A stretch of DNA of 64,000 nt, from contig NC_086266.1 of assembly GCF_021018805.1 (NCBI RefSeq), positions 7,130,001-7,194,000 on the forward strand. Reading direction: 5' to 3'. The notes below the pieces were generated by a model that saw only the letters and a list, made by a program, of their open reading frames with translations, had not been told where the DNA came from and made no database searches. Below, one piece after another: positions 34,501 through 44,600 of the stretch. A program made the translations under genes and the position numbers. Every line of letters begins with the position of its first letter. The stretch's first letter is position 1. The DNA comes from Prinia subflava. Lineage: Eukaryota > Chordata > Aves > Passeriformes > Cisticolidae.

Positions 34501-37070
34501 ATGCACAGTGGCTTGTGGAGAAGTCCTGGGGGTGGAAAAGCAGTTTTCCTGCTGCCCTCTTCCCTGGGGTTTATCTGCCTCCACTCTGACACTTCCACAA
34601 CAATGTGGAGCTCCCAATCCCTCCCCGCTGCAGCTCCCAGCTCCAGCAGGGACCAGGAACTGCCAGCTCAGCAGCGTGCTTGGCACCATAAAACCTGCAC
34701 CTCGACCTTCCCTAAACTCTCCAGTTCTTTTCCCACAGTCATTTTTGGTGGTAATAAATTAAAGTTTCTCTTCCTAGAACCCCTTTTTAAGATGGAAAAG
34801 GGATTCCTAGCAAACAGCCCTTTCCAGCTCCTGGAGAACGTGCCCCATGTTTTTATTTCTGCCCTGTGCTGACGCAGCCTTGCCGCTGTTGCTCTTGGGG
34901 CTGCTTTTTTGCAGAAGCTGCCACAGCCATGGCTCAGAGCTGTGTTTTTGCACTTGTGTGGCACCTGTGGAGGGAAACCGTGCAGGAATCTGTAAGCTCG
35001 AGCTGGGTCTCCTGGTGTTTATGTGTGAAAAACTCCAACAAAAGTAAATTACAGTTTGAAAGTAGATAATTGGATCTTTCTCTTGGTGAGAAGTTAACTG
35101 GGAAGGCTTTTGAAATCTGAAACTCCGCTGCAAACTGCTCAAGCAAAGCCCTGGAGGCAAAAACGTTTATTAGGAACAGTTTAGCTGCTGGAAGAGCTCA
35201 GCGGGGTGATGATGAGCAGCAGCTTCACAGCTCCGCGGTGCCAGGATGTAACCTGAGCTGGAGCCGGCCTGGGAGCCGGGACACCAGACGCTGCTGCCAC
35301 ACCTTGTGTGTCACCTGGCCAAGCTCCGCGGGGCTCCGTGCCACCAGCTCGGGCTGCTGGCACTGCCACCCCACACTGCCCGGGCTCCCCGAGGAGACAA
35401 ACGGCGCTGGCTGGCATCCAGAACCAGGGAGCTCCACCACGGAGCCCAGGATTGGAACGGGACATCCTGGAGCCCGCAGGATTCCCTGCTCTCCTCTGCA
35501 GCTGCTGCAGCTCCCATTTGCTGCCAGCGATGCTGAAAACCTTCCTCGTACCAGTGCCGTGCACAGAGGGGATAAAACCCTCTACTCTCACTGATTGCAC
35601 GGGTGTAGCTGCTGCTCTCTGTTAATTTGGGTTTGTCACCGGTGCTGTGGGGGTTCATTAGCAGAATTCACAAAGTTATTCAGGAGTCTTGCAGGTCCCA
35701 AATCTCTTTAGAGCAGGGTGATTTCCTCTTAGCTCTTAAAACAATACTCAGATTTCTAAAGGACTGGCATCATCTCATTTGAGAATTAACCCTGTGACAT
35801 GCCTTGCAAAGGGGTGTCTCAAATCCAAAAAACAGGAGAAAGGCTGTTTACAGCTGTGCTTTCCATGAGGGAAAACATAAACTCCTGCTCAGGCAATTTT
35901 CCTCATAATTTCTGTTTTTGACACAGCTACCTTCACTTCTGTCAAGACGTTGTCCTCACTAAAGGAAACCTGGAGAGTTGGGGCTTCAGCATCGTGGGAG
36001 GCTTTGAGGAAAGCAAAGGAAACCAACCCTTCTTCATCAAAACCATCGTGCCCGGGACTCCGGCATTCCGGGACAGGAAACTCAAGTAGGTGTGAGGTAC
36101 CCGGGGAATCATCACCCGCGGCTGGGGGGTTCCCAGGCTCTGTGACCCTTGGAAGGAGCTCAGCTCCAAGTTAATGACTCTGTCTGGCACTCATTCGAGC
36201 GTTAATACTGCTGCCAAACTTGTAACAAACTAAGCCCTGCGTTAAGCAGTGTTTGGTTTCTTCATAAAGGTGCAACGAAAAGGAATTTACAGCCCTTTAA
36301 AACCTAACTGTGAAGGGTTTAATTAAGTAATCAGGTAAAAGTAGAATGGGGATATTTGAGATTAATTTTGGAGGTTCCAGAGTATAAAATCTCTTTGATT
36401 AGGAAAAGTGTCCCAGCACAAGCACCACATGCCCTCCTGCAGGACCCGTAACTGGAGTTTGCTGACTGTTGGTGGTCCCAGTGAGAGGAGCAGGGGGGCT
36501 GCAGGAGCCCACAGGCATCCCCGGGGGGGCTGAGCTGGCCCCGAGGGCTGCCACAGGCACTGCGGGGGACACAGCTCGGTGCGGGGAGCTGGGCTCTGCC
36601 CCAGAGCCCAGCTGGGCTCCTGAGGCTGGGACAGGCTGTGGGGCACAGCCCCGCTCCCCTCCCAAGGGGCTGGGTGTGCCTGAGGGGGGCAGGCCCCTCT
36701 CACACCTCGGATGGCCGCGGGAGAGCAGCTCTGAGCGGGGCTGGCAGTGCTCTACCAGCACAACCCTCCCTGCTGCCCCTCAGTGCTGCCACCCCAGCAC
36801 CAGCAGGGTTCTCCCTTCCCTCTGCCTCAAGGGAAAAAGTGCTTTCGAGGAGGAGTTGATTTGGCTCAGGGTGGGCACAGGGTTAATGCAGGGTTAATAA
36901 TGAGCCCATCCTGACTGGATCTGTCTTTGGGCAGGTGTGGAGATGAAATCGTGGCAGTGAACGGAGTGCCAGCAATAGGAATGAGCAACTCGGAATTAAT
37001 CCCAATGCTGAAGGAGCAGAGGAACAAAGTCACCCTGACCGTGGTGTCGTGGCCAGGGAGCCTCGTGTGA
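22196..37070 (+). CDS. LNX3: LNX3, RING and four-PDZ E3 ubiquitin ligase (9 coding exons)
   Basis: The joined CDS is 22196-22584, 25124-25350, 26629-26825, 28033-28392, 30478-30660, 31676-31850, 32020-32230, 35927-36085, 36935-37070: 678 codons plus TGA, all GT-AG and in frame. LNX1 is 728 aa and LNX2 690 aa in human. Domains in order are RING (44-81), TRAF-like zinc finger (108-131), NPAF (197-200), PDZ1 (~217-304), PDZ2 (~318-402), PDZ3 (~463-551) and PDZ4 (~588-672). LNX proteins ubiquitinate Numb and other PDZ partners in the cytoplasm and at junctions; this role is inferred here. The sequence is nearer LNX2 than LNX1, but the neighbour is a FIP1 gene, as for LNX1. The best fit is the third ohnologue, Lnx3, protein-coding ancestor of part of eutherian XIST. 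The name LNX3 is also an alias of PDZRN3, a different gene. Confidence 0.88.
22585..25123 (+). other. LNX3 intron (2.5 kb)
   Basis: The intron holds an A/C-rich simple stretch at 23934-24018 and nothing else recognisable. Its first 200 bases stay open in frame but show no LNX homology. Confidence 0.7.
23934..24018 (+). repeat. A/C-rich low-complexity tract
   Basis: Runs of A alternate with C clusters and with AAAC repeats (ACAAACAAACAAAC core). This is simple sequence inside an LNX3 intron, possibly the tail of an old retroposon. Confidence 0.8.
25124..25350 (+). CDS. LNX3: LNX3 coding exon 2: zinc finger end, NPAF motif
   Basis: This exon encodes residues 130-205. C131 completes the TRAF-like zinc finger. 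A poorly conserved basic and serine-rich linker follows, then EPGLVNPAF (192-200). The NPAF matches the LNX2 version of the Numb-binding NPxY/F motif (NPAY in LNX1). The acceptor follows TCTCTCTCCAG and the donor is GTGAGA at 25351 (phase 1). Confidence 0.9.
25351..26628 (+). other. LNX3 intron (1.3 kb)
   Basis: I see no gene, repeat family or RNA element inside. Confidence 0.65.
26629..26825 (+). CDS. LNX3: LNX3 coding exon 3: first half of PDZ1
   Basis: This exon encodes residues 206-271. TTIEIHRED opens PDZ1. The carboxylate-binding loop reads ELGMRIVGG, and [16 protein letters not shown] is the standard PDZ core that runs into the next exon. The acceptor is ACAAGCAG and the donor is GTAGGG at 26826 (phase 0). 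Confidence 0.92.
26826..28032 (+). other. LNX3 intron (1.2 kb)
   Basis: I see no recognisable gene or repeat. It ends in TTTGTAG before 28033. Confidence 0.65.
28033..28392 (+). CDS. LNX3: LNX3 coding exon 4: PDZ1 end and most of PDZ2
   Basis: This exon encodes residues 272-391, exactly 120 codons at phase 0 on both sides. [11 protein letters not shown] completes PDZ1. PDZ2 starts near REVIHVTL (318), with binding loop PLGIKL (333-338) and the [14 protein letters not shown] and NDRVLSING segments, close to LNX2. The donor is GTGAGT at 28393. Confidence 0.93.
28393..30477 (+). other. LNX3 intron (2.1 kb)
   Basis: The intron contains the 36-bp hairpin-unit satellite at 29440-29680. I recognise nothing else. 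Confidence 0.7.
29440..29680 (+). repeat. 36-bp tandem repeat with hairpin in each unit
   Basis: About seven units of AAGTGATATTTGTGTAAAAC plus a short second half form the array. Full 36-bp units contain AAAACTG-NNA-CAGTTTT, a perfect 7-bp inverted repeat with a 3-base loop. Two shortened units keep only AAAAC-TGATG-GTTTT. The long and short units alternate in part, suggesting duplication of a multi-unit block. Confidence 0.92.
30478..30660 (+). CDS. LNX3: LNX3 coding exon 5: PDZ2 end and polyserine linker
   Basis: This exon encodes residues 392-452, 61 codons at phase 0 on both sides. [12 protein letters not shown] is the last PDZ2 strand. The linker to PDZ3 contains seven serines in a row (421-427) from an AGC trinucleotide run, then a basic [14 protein letters not shown] stretch. 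This linker is the least conserved part of the family. The donor is the less usual GTGGGG at 30661. Confidence 0.88.
30661..31675 (+). other. LNX3 intron (1.0 kb)
   Basis: I see no gene or repeat inside. Confidence 0.65.
31676..31850 (+). CDS. LNX3: LNX3 coding exon 6: first half of PDZ3
   Basis: This exon encodes residues 453-510. [20 protein letters not shown] carries the PDZ3 binding loop (SLGI), and [23 protein letters not shown] the core. Both are close to LNX2. The acceptor is CTTCGTAG and the donor is GTAAGG at 31851 (phase 1). Confidence 0.93.
32020..32230 (+). CDS. LNX3: LNX3 coding exon 7: PDZ3 end and linker
   Basis: This exon encodes residues 511-580. [20 protein letters not shown] and SVTLKALEI finish PDZ3. 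The linker ends in [12 protein letters not shown], the counterpart of the conserved WSPSWVMWL segment before PDZ4 in LNX1 and LNX2. The preceding intron is only 169 bp. The donor is GTATGT at 32231 (phase 2). Confidence 0.92.
32231..35926 (+). other. LNX3 intron (3.7 kb)
   Basis: This is the largest intron inside the coding part. Segments such as 33060-34030 and 35220-35600 are GC-richer, but no exon, repeat family or RNA gene can be supported. A CATAGAAT motif at 32387 hints at an old CR1 end but is too short to call. Confidence 0.6.
35927..36085 (+). CDS. LNX3: LNX3 coding exon 8: first half of PDZ4
   Basis: This exon encodes residues 581-633. [20 protein letters not shown] holds the PDZ4 binding loop (WGFSI), followed by [16 protein letters not shown], nearly identical to LNX2. 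The usual DGR turn reads DRK here (629-631). The donor is GTAGGT at 36086 (phase 2). Confidence 0.93.
36086..36934 (+). other. LNX3 last intron (0.85 kb)
   Basis: GC-rich at 36470-36800. I see no coding signal or repeat family. Confidence 0.6.
36935..37070 (+). CDS. LNX3: LNX3 coding exon 9: PDZ4 end and stop
   Basis: This exon encodes residues 634-678. [20 protein letters not shown] and [19 protein letters not shown] complete PDZ4; the C-terminal SWPGSLV is close to the LNX2 end. TGA is at 37068-37070. Confidence 0.94.
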
Positions 37071-37310
37071 CAGCTCCAGCACACCCCCAGCACTTCCAGG
37101 TATCCCCTGCAGCTGGGCACAGCCAGGCTGCACTTGACAGGAAACAGGGACTGTCCACTCCTGTCCTGGTGCAGTGCCATGGAAGACTCCTCGCTTCCTT
37201 TTGATGGAAAACCTTTTACCAACAAATCTGGATGCTGAATTCAAAGTAAGGGTTAATCCAACAGTTGTTGGAGTTTCCCAGGCTCATTAAAGCTCCTTAG
37301 GACTGGTGGT
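37071..37310 (+). other. LNX3: LNX3 probable 3' UTR
   Basis: The UTR would be about 240 bases if the ATTAAA at 37286-37291 is used. The actual end could be further right, since no strong AATAAA follows soon. Confidence 0.4.
37286..37291 (+). terminator. LNX3: Candidate poly(A) signal ATTAAA for LNX3
   Basis: This is a common variant hexamer 216 bases past the stop codon. It is followed within 20-30 bases by a GU-rich stretch (GACTGGTGGTG). It is the first plausible signal, unconfirmed. Confidence 0.4.
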
Positions 37311-40300
37311 GCACAGAAAGCTCTTCCCAGTGTTTCTCCACAACCTGCCCTGGAGGCTGCTGAGGCTTGCCTGGATTTTAGGGCTCTGCTTTCCACTGAG
37401 TATCTGAACAGGTTAAAACAGAGGCTTTTAGAAGCAGCTGCTCAATCTGTAAGGATGGGGACCCAATTTAGGCACTTCTGTCTCTCAGGATTTCCCAGTG
37501 CTCATTTTTCGGTGACCCCAGGAATGAGTTCATACCCTAAAACCCCACGGTAACTCAGAGCTGGGCCAGCCTCTGCAGCTGTCACCTGTAGGAGGGTCCT
37601 GTCACAAATCCCAGTTTAGGATCCTGCCACCTCCCCTGATTCATTGTAAAGGGACAATTGCAACAGCTTAAAGAACCTCACCACTGTCACCGGTATCAGC
37701 AAGAGGGACTTCATTGAAATATGATGTTGCAAAATGTGACTTTACCAAAGGTCAAGGGCAAGGTTCACACAATTATTGCACACAAGTTTCCCTGGTTTTG
37801 GGATAAAAGCAGTTTTTTCCCCAGAAAGAGGGTGAGGAAGGGAACAGGCTGCTATCAGCCATCCCTGGCCCAGCCTGTCTGATTTTTGTGTTTCCAGTGA
37901 TGAGGGGCAGAGTTCAGGCAGGGGCAGGAGCACCTGAGATTTCCCCTGCAGTTCTGTTCATGTCCCTCTTGCACCTGGAGCAAAATATCAACCCATGGGA
38001 TCAGGGGAAGCTCAAAGGGTCCTTGGCTGCAGGAAAAGTCACCTCCAGAAGGAGACTGTGCCCAGCCTGGCTTCAGCTCAAACCCACTGTGCAGTGAGAA
38101 TTGAGAACTAAACTGAAGCCCAGGCAGGGAGATTTGACCTCAGACACTGTGAAAGTTCCTACCTGCAAACTCCACCTGAAGCAATTCCCTTTTTTAGCAG
38201 CTTAATGAGCAGTAGGAATGATGGATTTTTCTCAAACCAGGTTGCACTGAGAGATCTTTCCTCCTGTGCTGCACCTTGTGCAGGAGAACCCAAGGAGTGT
38301 GTCCCCTGTGCAAATGCTGCCTGGAATGAATGTTCAATTCCTTGTAGCAGCTCTGCAGACAGAGCCCAGCCCTGGCTGAAGCCTCTCCTGGGCTGGCAGT
38401 TTGTCCATTGCTGTCCCTGGGCCTTGTTCACACGCAGGGACTTCACCTCCTGCCCGGGAGCTGTGGGCAGGGACAGCAGGGCCTGTCCCAGAGCCCAGGA
38501 CACAGCAGGACCTCGGCTCCATCCTCACAACAGCCCTGGCTGGGCTGGGGAACACCTCTGGGGGCTCTGGCAGCACAGCTGGGGCTGCCTGCACTGCAGG
38601 GCTGCTTTCCTGTTCCACTGAATGCTGAGCAAAATAATCCACAAACGAAAACTCATCACTGACCTCGCTGCGACACAAAAACATGAAGCAATTTTTTATC
38701 TCTTTCCAATCAATGTGCAGAATCTGTGCCTGGAACAGTAAATACTGATGTGGACAGAGAGAGGGTGATTCCCACTGCCTGCTCCAAATGTGGGGAAAGG
38801 GCAGGGGGGAAGAGCTGTGCAGCTGCTGGGCTGGCAGTGGAGGGAGGAGGAGGCTGCAGAACCATTTTTACTCCATCTCCTTTCAAGGTGCCTTCAACTT
38901 CACCAGAATGTCCTCGTAATTTAAATTTTGTTTCCAAAATCAGCTTGTTAATAGATGTTGGATTTGTTTTGATGCCTTTATAAATTATTGTAATATTGCT
39001 GAAAAATATGCATTAGAGGTGTGGTCTTTATCCTTTCTTTAAATGTAGCAGCTAATGCCCTCAAGACTGCTCCAAACAGTGACCCCGTGGCAGGAAACAG
39101 TGTGATTGTCTTTGCTTCTCCCAGGAAAGGAGCTGGACTATCCTGAAAGAACTGGCTGGGAAAAGCTCCTCAACAACAGTAAACCCCACACCCCAACACC
39201 AGTGAAGCTGCAGCAGCTTCCTGATGTGAGTACAGACTGTATCCAACACCCACTGTTACACTTCCCTGATAGCGAGGGCAAACAATTTAACTCTGCCTAA
39301 TGAAAAGAAACCAATTAAGAACTATTTACCTTAAATTCACGGCTGCTCCTGGCCCCAAAAGCCTGCCCTCGTTAGTGAGGGTCCCCTCAACCTCAGCATG
39401 TTCTGTGAGTTGGGTCCAGCTCGTCCAGGTAATGCAGGAGGAGGTGCAGCCCTGGCTGAATCCATGCTGGATTCCTGCTCCCACGGCACCACCAGGGCTG
39501 GGGGCTGCAGCCCGGGTGTGATCACCATTAACTCAGGAGCTCAGGGAGGGGGTGTGGAACAGCCCTGGAGAGGCACCAGGGACACCTGAGCATGCAAAGG
39601 TGGCAGAAATGCCCTTGGCAGGGGCCGGGCCGCACTCACCTGGGTGCAGCACTCCCGTGGCAGCTCCACTGCTGATGCAGGCAGGCAAAGGCAGCTCAGG
39701 GGGGCTGGGGGCACTGCCCGGGCCCCCTCTGGCTCTGCCCAGCAGGCTCAGAGCTGGAGCAGGCCAGGCTGTCCCAGCACCCCTAACGCAGCTCCTGAGG
39801 GAGCTGGGCCGGCCTGGGCCCCTCTCCCCCGGCACTGCCAGGGACCAAGCGCTCCTGAACCCTCCCCACCGCTCTGGTCTGATTTCTCCTGGGGCACAGC
39901 AAGTCCAGCCCATTCTCCCAAAAGCTTCTGGGCACTCCCAGCTGCAGCCCTGCCCCAGCTGCAGCCCCAGCAGGATTCCCTTGCTCCTTGCACGCCCAGT
40001 GCCGGGAGCTGGGGTTGCTGCCACCTGCAGAGCTGCCAGGGGCAGTGGGGAGATTCCTAAATGTGGGTTCCACCATGGCTGCAGAGGCAGGAGCAGCCTG
40101 CAGCCTGCTCCCAGCTAACCCTGCCTCAGGGCACACACACTTCCCAAGAGCTCAAGCACATGAAAAAAACTCCATGAAAACCAAAACCCAGCAGAAGCCC
40201 CGGTTCTCCTCTTCCCCTGGGCTCTGCAGTTACAAACCCATCACTGCACTGTCACAGTGCTGAACCTGAACCAAAGGGCTCTCCTGGCACAGGCTGGGCA

Positions 40301-41004
40301 CTGCCCAGTGCACTCAAGGCTTCTAAGATTACAATACCAAAAAATACAGAACATTTCAGAACCATATTATTTTAAGACAAATATTTCAGACAGTTTTAAA
40401 TAAGTCAAAGGAAAATGAAACATTTTTGGGCTCACACGAACAGAAGGGCAGGATCCTAAGGACCAGACAAACCAAAACCCCTCAAAATTATTTCTCTTGT
40501 TCTTCCCACCCAGAAATATCTCTGTTGCCCTTCCCCAACCAATACTAAGTCCAAAGAAACTTTGGAATTTGACTAAATTTATTTTGGGATCTAAGGGAAA
40601 GGAATGCATTGGACAGGAGTGTCGATGATACCCAAATAGAAACGCCAACCCCACGAGGGCAAGCTGCTAACTGGGACTTGGTGTTCTCTACTGCACTCTA
40701 GGTTATTCAGTCAACTCAGAGTAAAAAAAGGAAATAAAATAGTTAAGTCAAAAGGAATTAAAGAGAGATTCATGCTCTTGCTCTGGATCTTCGTTGATTC
40801 CCCACGTAGAGGTGTAATATGACAGAACTGCCTTAGCCATGGATAAAAAAAGCCATTTTTGGAGTCTCTGCACACTCTGTGTGAACGCTCTCAGCAGCTT
40901 CTGGAAGCTGCCACATCCAGGCAGGCCCCTGTGCCCACCTGGAGCAGATCCTGCAGCTCCTCCTGACACGTCCAGCTGGCCATGGAGAAATCAGAAGCTG
41001 CTTT
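37311..41004. other. Intergenic spacer between convergent genes
   Basis: About 3.7 kb separates the two probable 3' ends. 39560-40140 is GC-rich and open in several frames by composition alone. No protein family, repeat family or RNA gene is recognised. An AATAAA at 40733-40738 (+) could serve a longer LNX3 3' UTR. Confidence 0.5.
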
Positions 41005-41519
41005 TGTAGCTATAAACAAATTTATTCAGGGATGAGACTTGTCACTACTGGACACCAGACTCTAAGCTGGCTCCCGGCATCTAAATCACGCTGTTCTTTG
41101 GACAATAAATTTCAAGTTGCACTTACTGTCCTAGTTCTCAAAAAGGAATGATGATGACAAAAAGAACCAAGAACTATCACCTAATTGCGTTAGTTTCAGC
41201 TGAAGCCATCTTCCATCAGAAACCATAGGATCTGATACACCAAAGTTCTCCCTAGGGACGTGGATGAGTAGAGCAGCTCAGTGCTTTGTAACTAGTACTG
41301 CTGTATTGTCTTGTATCAAAAACCAACAAAAAAGGGAGTTTGAGGGCACGTGCAGCTCCTGCAGCGCTGCCGGCTGTGCCCCGGCTCGCCCCGTCAGCCT
41401 CTTCCCTTCGGAGAAAGTAAAAAATAACAATAAAAAAAAAATCACCCCCCAACTGAAACATCACCAATGCCACGCTGGTTCCACAGGAGCGAGTTCCTGC
41501 CGAGGGCCGAGGGGCTGCC
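41005..41519 (-). other. FIP1L2: FIP1L2 probable 3' UTR
   Basis: This runs from the stop codon at 41520-41522 down to the poly(A) signal at 41021-41026. It includes an A-rich (+) tract at 41418-41440. No further coding or repeat content is seen. Confidence 0.5.
41021..41026 (-). terminator. FIP1L2: Candidate poly(A) signal AATAAA for FIP1L2
   Basis: A canonical AATAAA on the - strand lies 494 bases past the stop codon. U/GU-rich sequence follows downstream on that strand. A second AATAAA exists at 40578-40583. Confidence 0.5.
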
Positions 41520-41652
41520 TCACTCCTTGGTGTCCTGCTCCTCGCCCTCCTGCGCCCCGTCCTCGCTGGCCTCCTTCTCCTCCTTGCTGCGCTTGTTCTT
41601 TTTGTGCTTGTGGCGCCGGTGGCTCTCCCCCTCCTCGCTCTCGTGCTGCTTC
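41520..41652 (-). CDS. FIP1L2: FIP1L2 exon 16: basic C-terminus and stop
   Basis: This exon encodes residues 521-564. [25 protein letters not shown] matches the FIP1L1 tail closely in character, then an acidic end. The Lys/Arg cluster looks like a nuclear-localisation and RNA-binding region. The acceptor is CCTGCCCAG. Confidence 0.93.
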
Positions 41653-44600
41653 CTGGGCAGGGACACAGGGGACAAAGGGACATCAGACACAGCCCTGCCA
41701 CAGCAGGGAGCCAGGGACGGGCACAGGGCTTTGATCCCAACAGCAGCACTGAGGGCACCGCAGGGGTTTTGTGATGCACCAGCACTGACACTGCCACTGT
41801 CACACTGTCACACACTGCTACTGCCACACACTGACACTGTCACACACTGCCATGCCCACACACTGCTACTGTCACTGTCACACACTGCCACTGCCACACA
41901 CTGCCACTGCCACTGTCACACACTGCCACCGTCACTGTCACACACTGCCACTGCCACACCACTGCCACTGTCACACTGTCACACACTGCCACTGCCACAC
42001 AGTGACCCTGTCACACACTGACACTGTCACACACTGCCACTGCCACTGTCACACACTGCCACCGTCACTGCCACACACTGCCACTGCCACACACTGACAC
42101 TGCCACACCACTGCCACTGTCACACACTGCCACTGCCACACACTGACACTGTCACACACTGCCACTGCCACACCACTGCCACTGTCACACCACTGCCACT
42201 GTCACACACTGCCACTGCCACACACTGCCACTGTCACACCACTGCCACTGCCACACCACTGCCACTGTCACACACTGCCACTGCCACACACTGCCACTGT
42301 CACACCACTGCCACTGTCACACCACTGCCACTGTCACACACTGCTACTGTCACACACTGACACTGTCACACACTGACACTGTCACACCACTGCCACAGTC
42401 ACACACTGCCACTGCCACTGTCACACACTGCTACTGTCACACACTGACACTGTCACACACTGACACTGTCACACCACTGCCACTGTCACACACTGCCACT
42501 GCCACACCACTGCCACTGTCACACCACTGCCACTGTCACACACTGCCACTGCCACACACTGCCACTGTCACACCACTGCCACTGCCACACCACTGCCACT
42601 GTCACACACTGCCACTGCCACACACTGCCACTGTCACACCACTGCCACTGTCACACCACTGCCACTGTCACACCACTGCCACTGCCACTGTCACACACTG
42701 CAACTGTCACACACTTCCACTGCCACACACTACAACTGTCACACACTGACACTGCCACTGTCACACACTGCCACTGTCACTGCCACATACTGCCACACAC
42801 TGCCACTGTCACACACTGCCGCTGTCACTGCCACACACTGCTACTGCCACACACTGCTACTGTCACACAGTGCCACTGCCACACGCTGCCACTGTCACAC
42901 GCTGCCGCTGCCACACACTGCCTCTGCCACACACTGCCACAGGCTGTCACACGCTGCCACAGGCTGTCACACGCTGCCACTGTCACACGCTGCCACTGCC
43001 ACTCCTGGCAGTGTCCACAGGCAGTAATATCTCAGTGTTCTTCCACTCCCAAGCAGCTCCAACAATCCTGACACAGCTCTGAGGCTGAGAGGAGGAGTCC
43101 TAAACTCAAGATGTGTTTGGAACTTTCACTCCTCTCAACACGCAGGGGAAATCCCTGGACTAGAGGCAGCAAAGGGATCAGTGGAGCGAGAAAAATGTGG
43201 CTTCCCATGGGGCAGATCCTGTTTCTCCTGCTGACTCACACCTGACCTGGCTCTTTGCTGCCTTCGTGCTTTACAGCTCCTTTATCTCCCCCGGTTTTCC
43301 AGATGTGGGTGGGTAACCGGGGACGTTTCCCAGGATTTCTGTGATGTGGGAACAACCCCAGGCAGAAGAGGCCTGGGCAGGCCGTGCATGCCCTGAGCCT
43401 GTGCCCTGCCAGCTGCTCCCTGCAGCCAGCACAGCCCAGGAGCAGCTCTGCCTCCCAGCAGGAGAAGGGAGCAGCTTTTGGCCCCTGCTGGGAGGAGATT
43501 TTCTGCTGCTTCTCTCACAGGTTCAAACCAAGGCAGCTCCCAGGAGCTGACCGTGGTGTGAAGGTGGCAGAGTTAAAGCACAGCCCAGAGAACAGGAACA
43601 GGCAGATGAATTTATCCCAGGATAAACTGTGACTGTGCAGGCACAGCTCATGAGCAGAGACAGCAGCAGGTGTGCAGAACAATTCCCAGCACAGCTGGAA
43701 TTCCAGTTTAGCAGCAGACACAGAACTGGCTGAACCTGGCTGAAAAGCTCCTGGCTTCAAGTAATTTTCTGACTGGTTTAATAAATGGTTTCACAGTCAT
43801 TAAAGGCAAAAAAAAATAGGGAAAAATAAAAGGCTGCTGCCTCTCCACAAAACACCCTCAGCCACCTCGTGGCCAGTGTATCAGTGGTTTATGCTGGGAC
43901 AATGTCCTTTAATACTGAAACCAGCGTCAGTGATTTCCTCCAGACTGCTCAGGTTGCAGGAAGCTGGAAACGAAACCCTTTCATCTGCAGATGCCTCAAA
44001 CAGGCTCAAAGCCCAGCGTGCCTCAAGCAGGGAATCCCAGAATGGTTTGGGTTGGAGGGGACCATGGGCAGGATTCCTGCAGTGAGGTATCTACTCCAAG
44101 GTTCCAACTCTGAGCAGAGGAAGCTGAGAAATAACCCTAAAGCCAAGACTTGTTTGTCTGATACCAGCTCAGCTTCCAGTTGCTCTGTATTCAATTTTTA
44201 TTATGGTCTTAGTCTTTCTTCCTATCATTTTGCTTCCAACCCTTCAGCAATCAGTCCTTCCTTGAAAACTTACTCATCTCCTTAAGGACAGAAACAGCCT
44301 TTTTCCTCCAGTCATTACGTAGGAGTTTTTCTGATACCAGTTTCAAAACAAGGGTAATTACCTACAGACCTGACAGGAATTTCACCTAAAAGAAGGGAGC
44401 TGAAGCACCAAGAAAAAAAGAGCAAGAGCAAGTCATTAATGGGATGTGAAGTGAGACAGGACCTGAGCACAGAACCTGCCTCAGCTCAGAGAGCAGAGCT
44501 GCTGCTTTGCTGGGGACTGCTCTTCCAGGAGGATCATCTGTTGCAAATCCATTTTCTGCAGAAAAGCTGTGATTTCAGGACGTGCTGCTCTGCCCCAGAG

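Noticed and set aside
22196..37070. Calling the gene LNX2
   Set aside because: The protein is closest to LNX2 in several stretches, but LNX2 is not beside a FIP1 gene and many linkers differ. A third paralogue explains both facts better. LNX2 remains the main alternative.
39533..40118. Long overlapping open frames on both strands between the genes
   Set aside because: High GC lowers stop frequency on both strands. The sequences are Ala/Gly/Pro-rich with no domain and no splice context.
41143..41236. Possible C/D-box small nucleolar RNA (ATGATGA near 41145, CTGA near 41230)
   Set aside because: It lies in the 3' UTR of FIP1L2 rather than an intron, lacks a terminal stem, and such short boxes occur by chance.
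41785..43010. CRISPR-like regular repeats
   Set aside because: There are no unique spacers between repeats, the units are hexamers, and the setting is a vertebrate intron.
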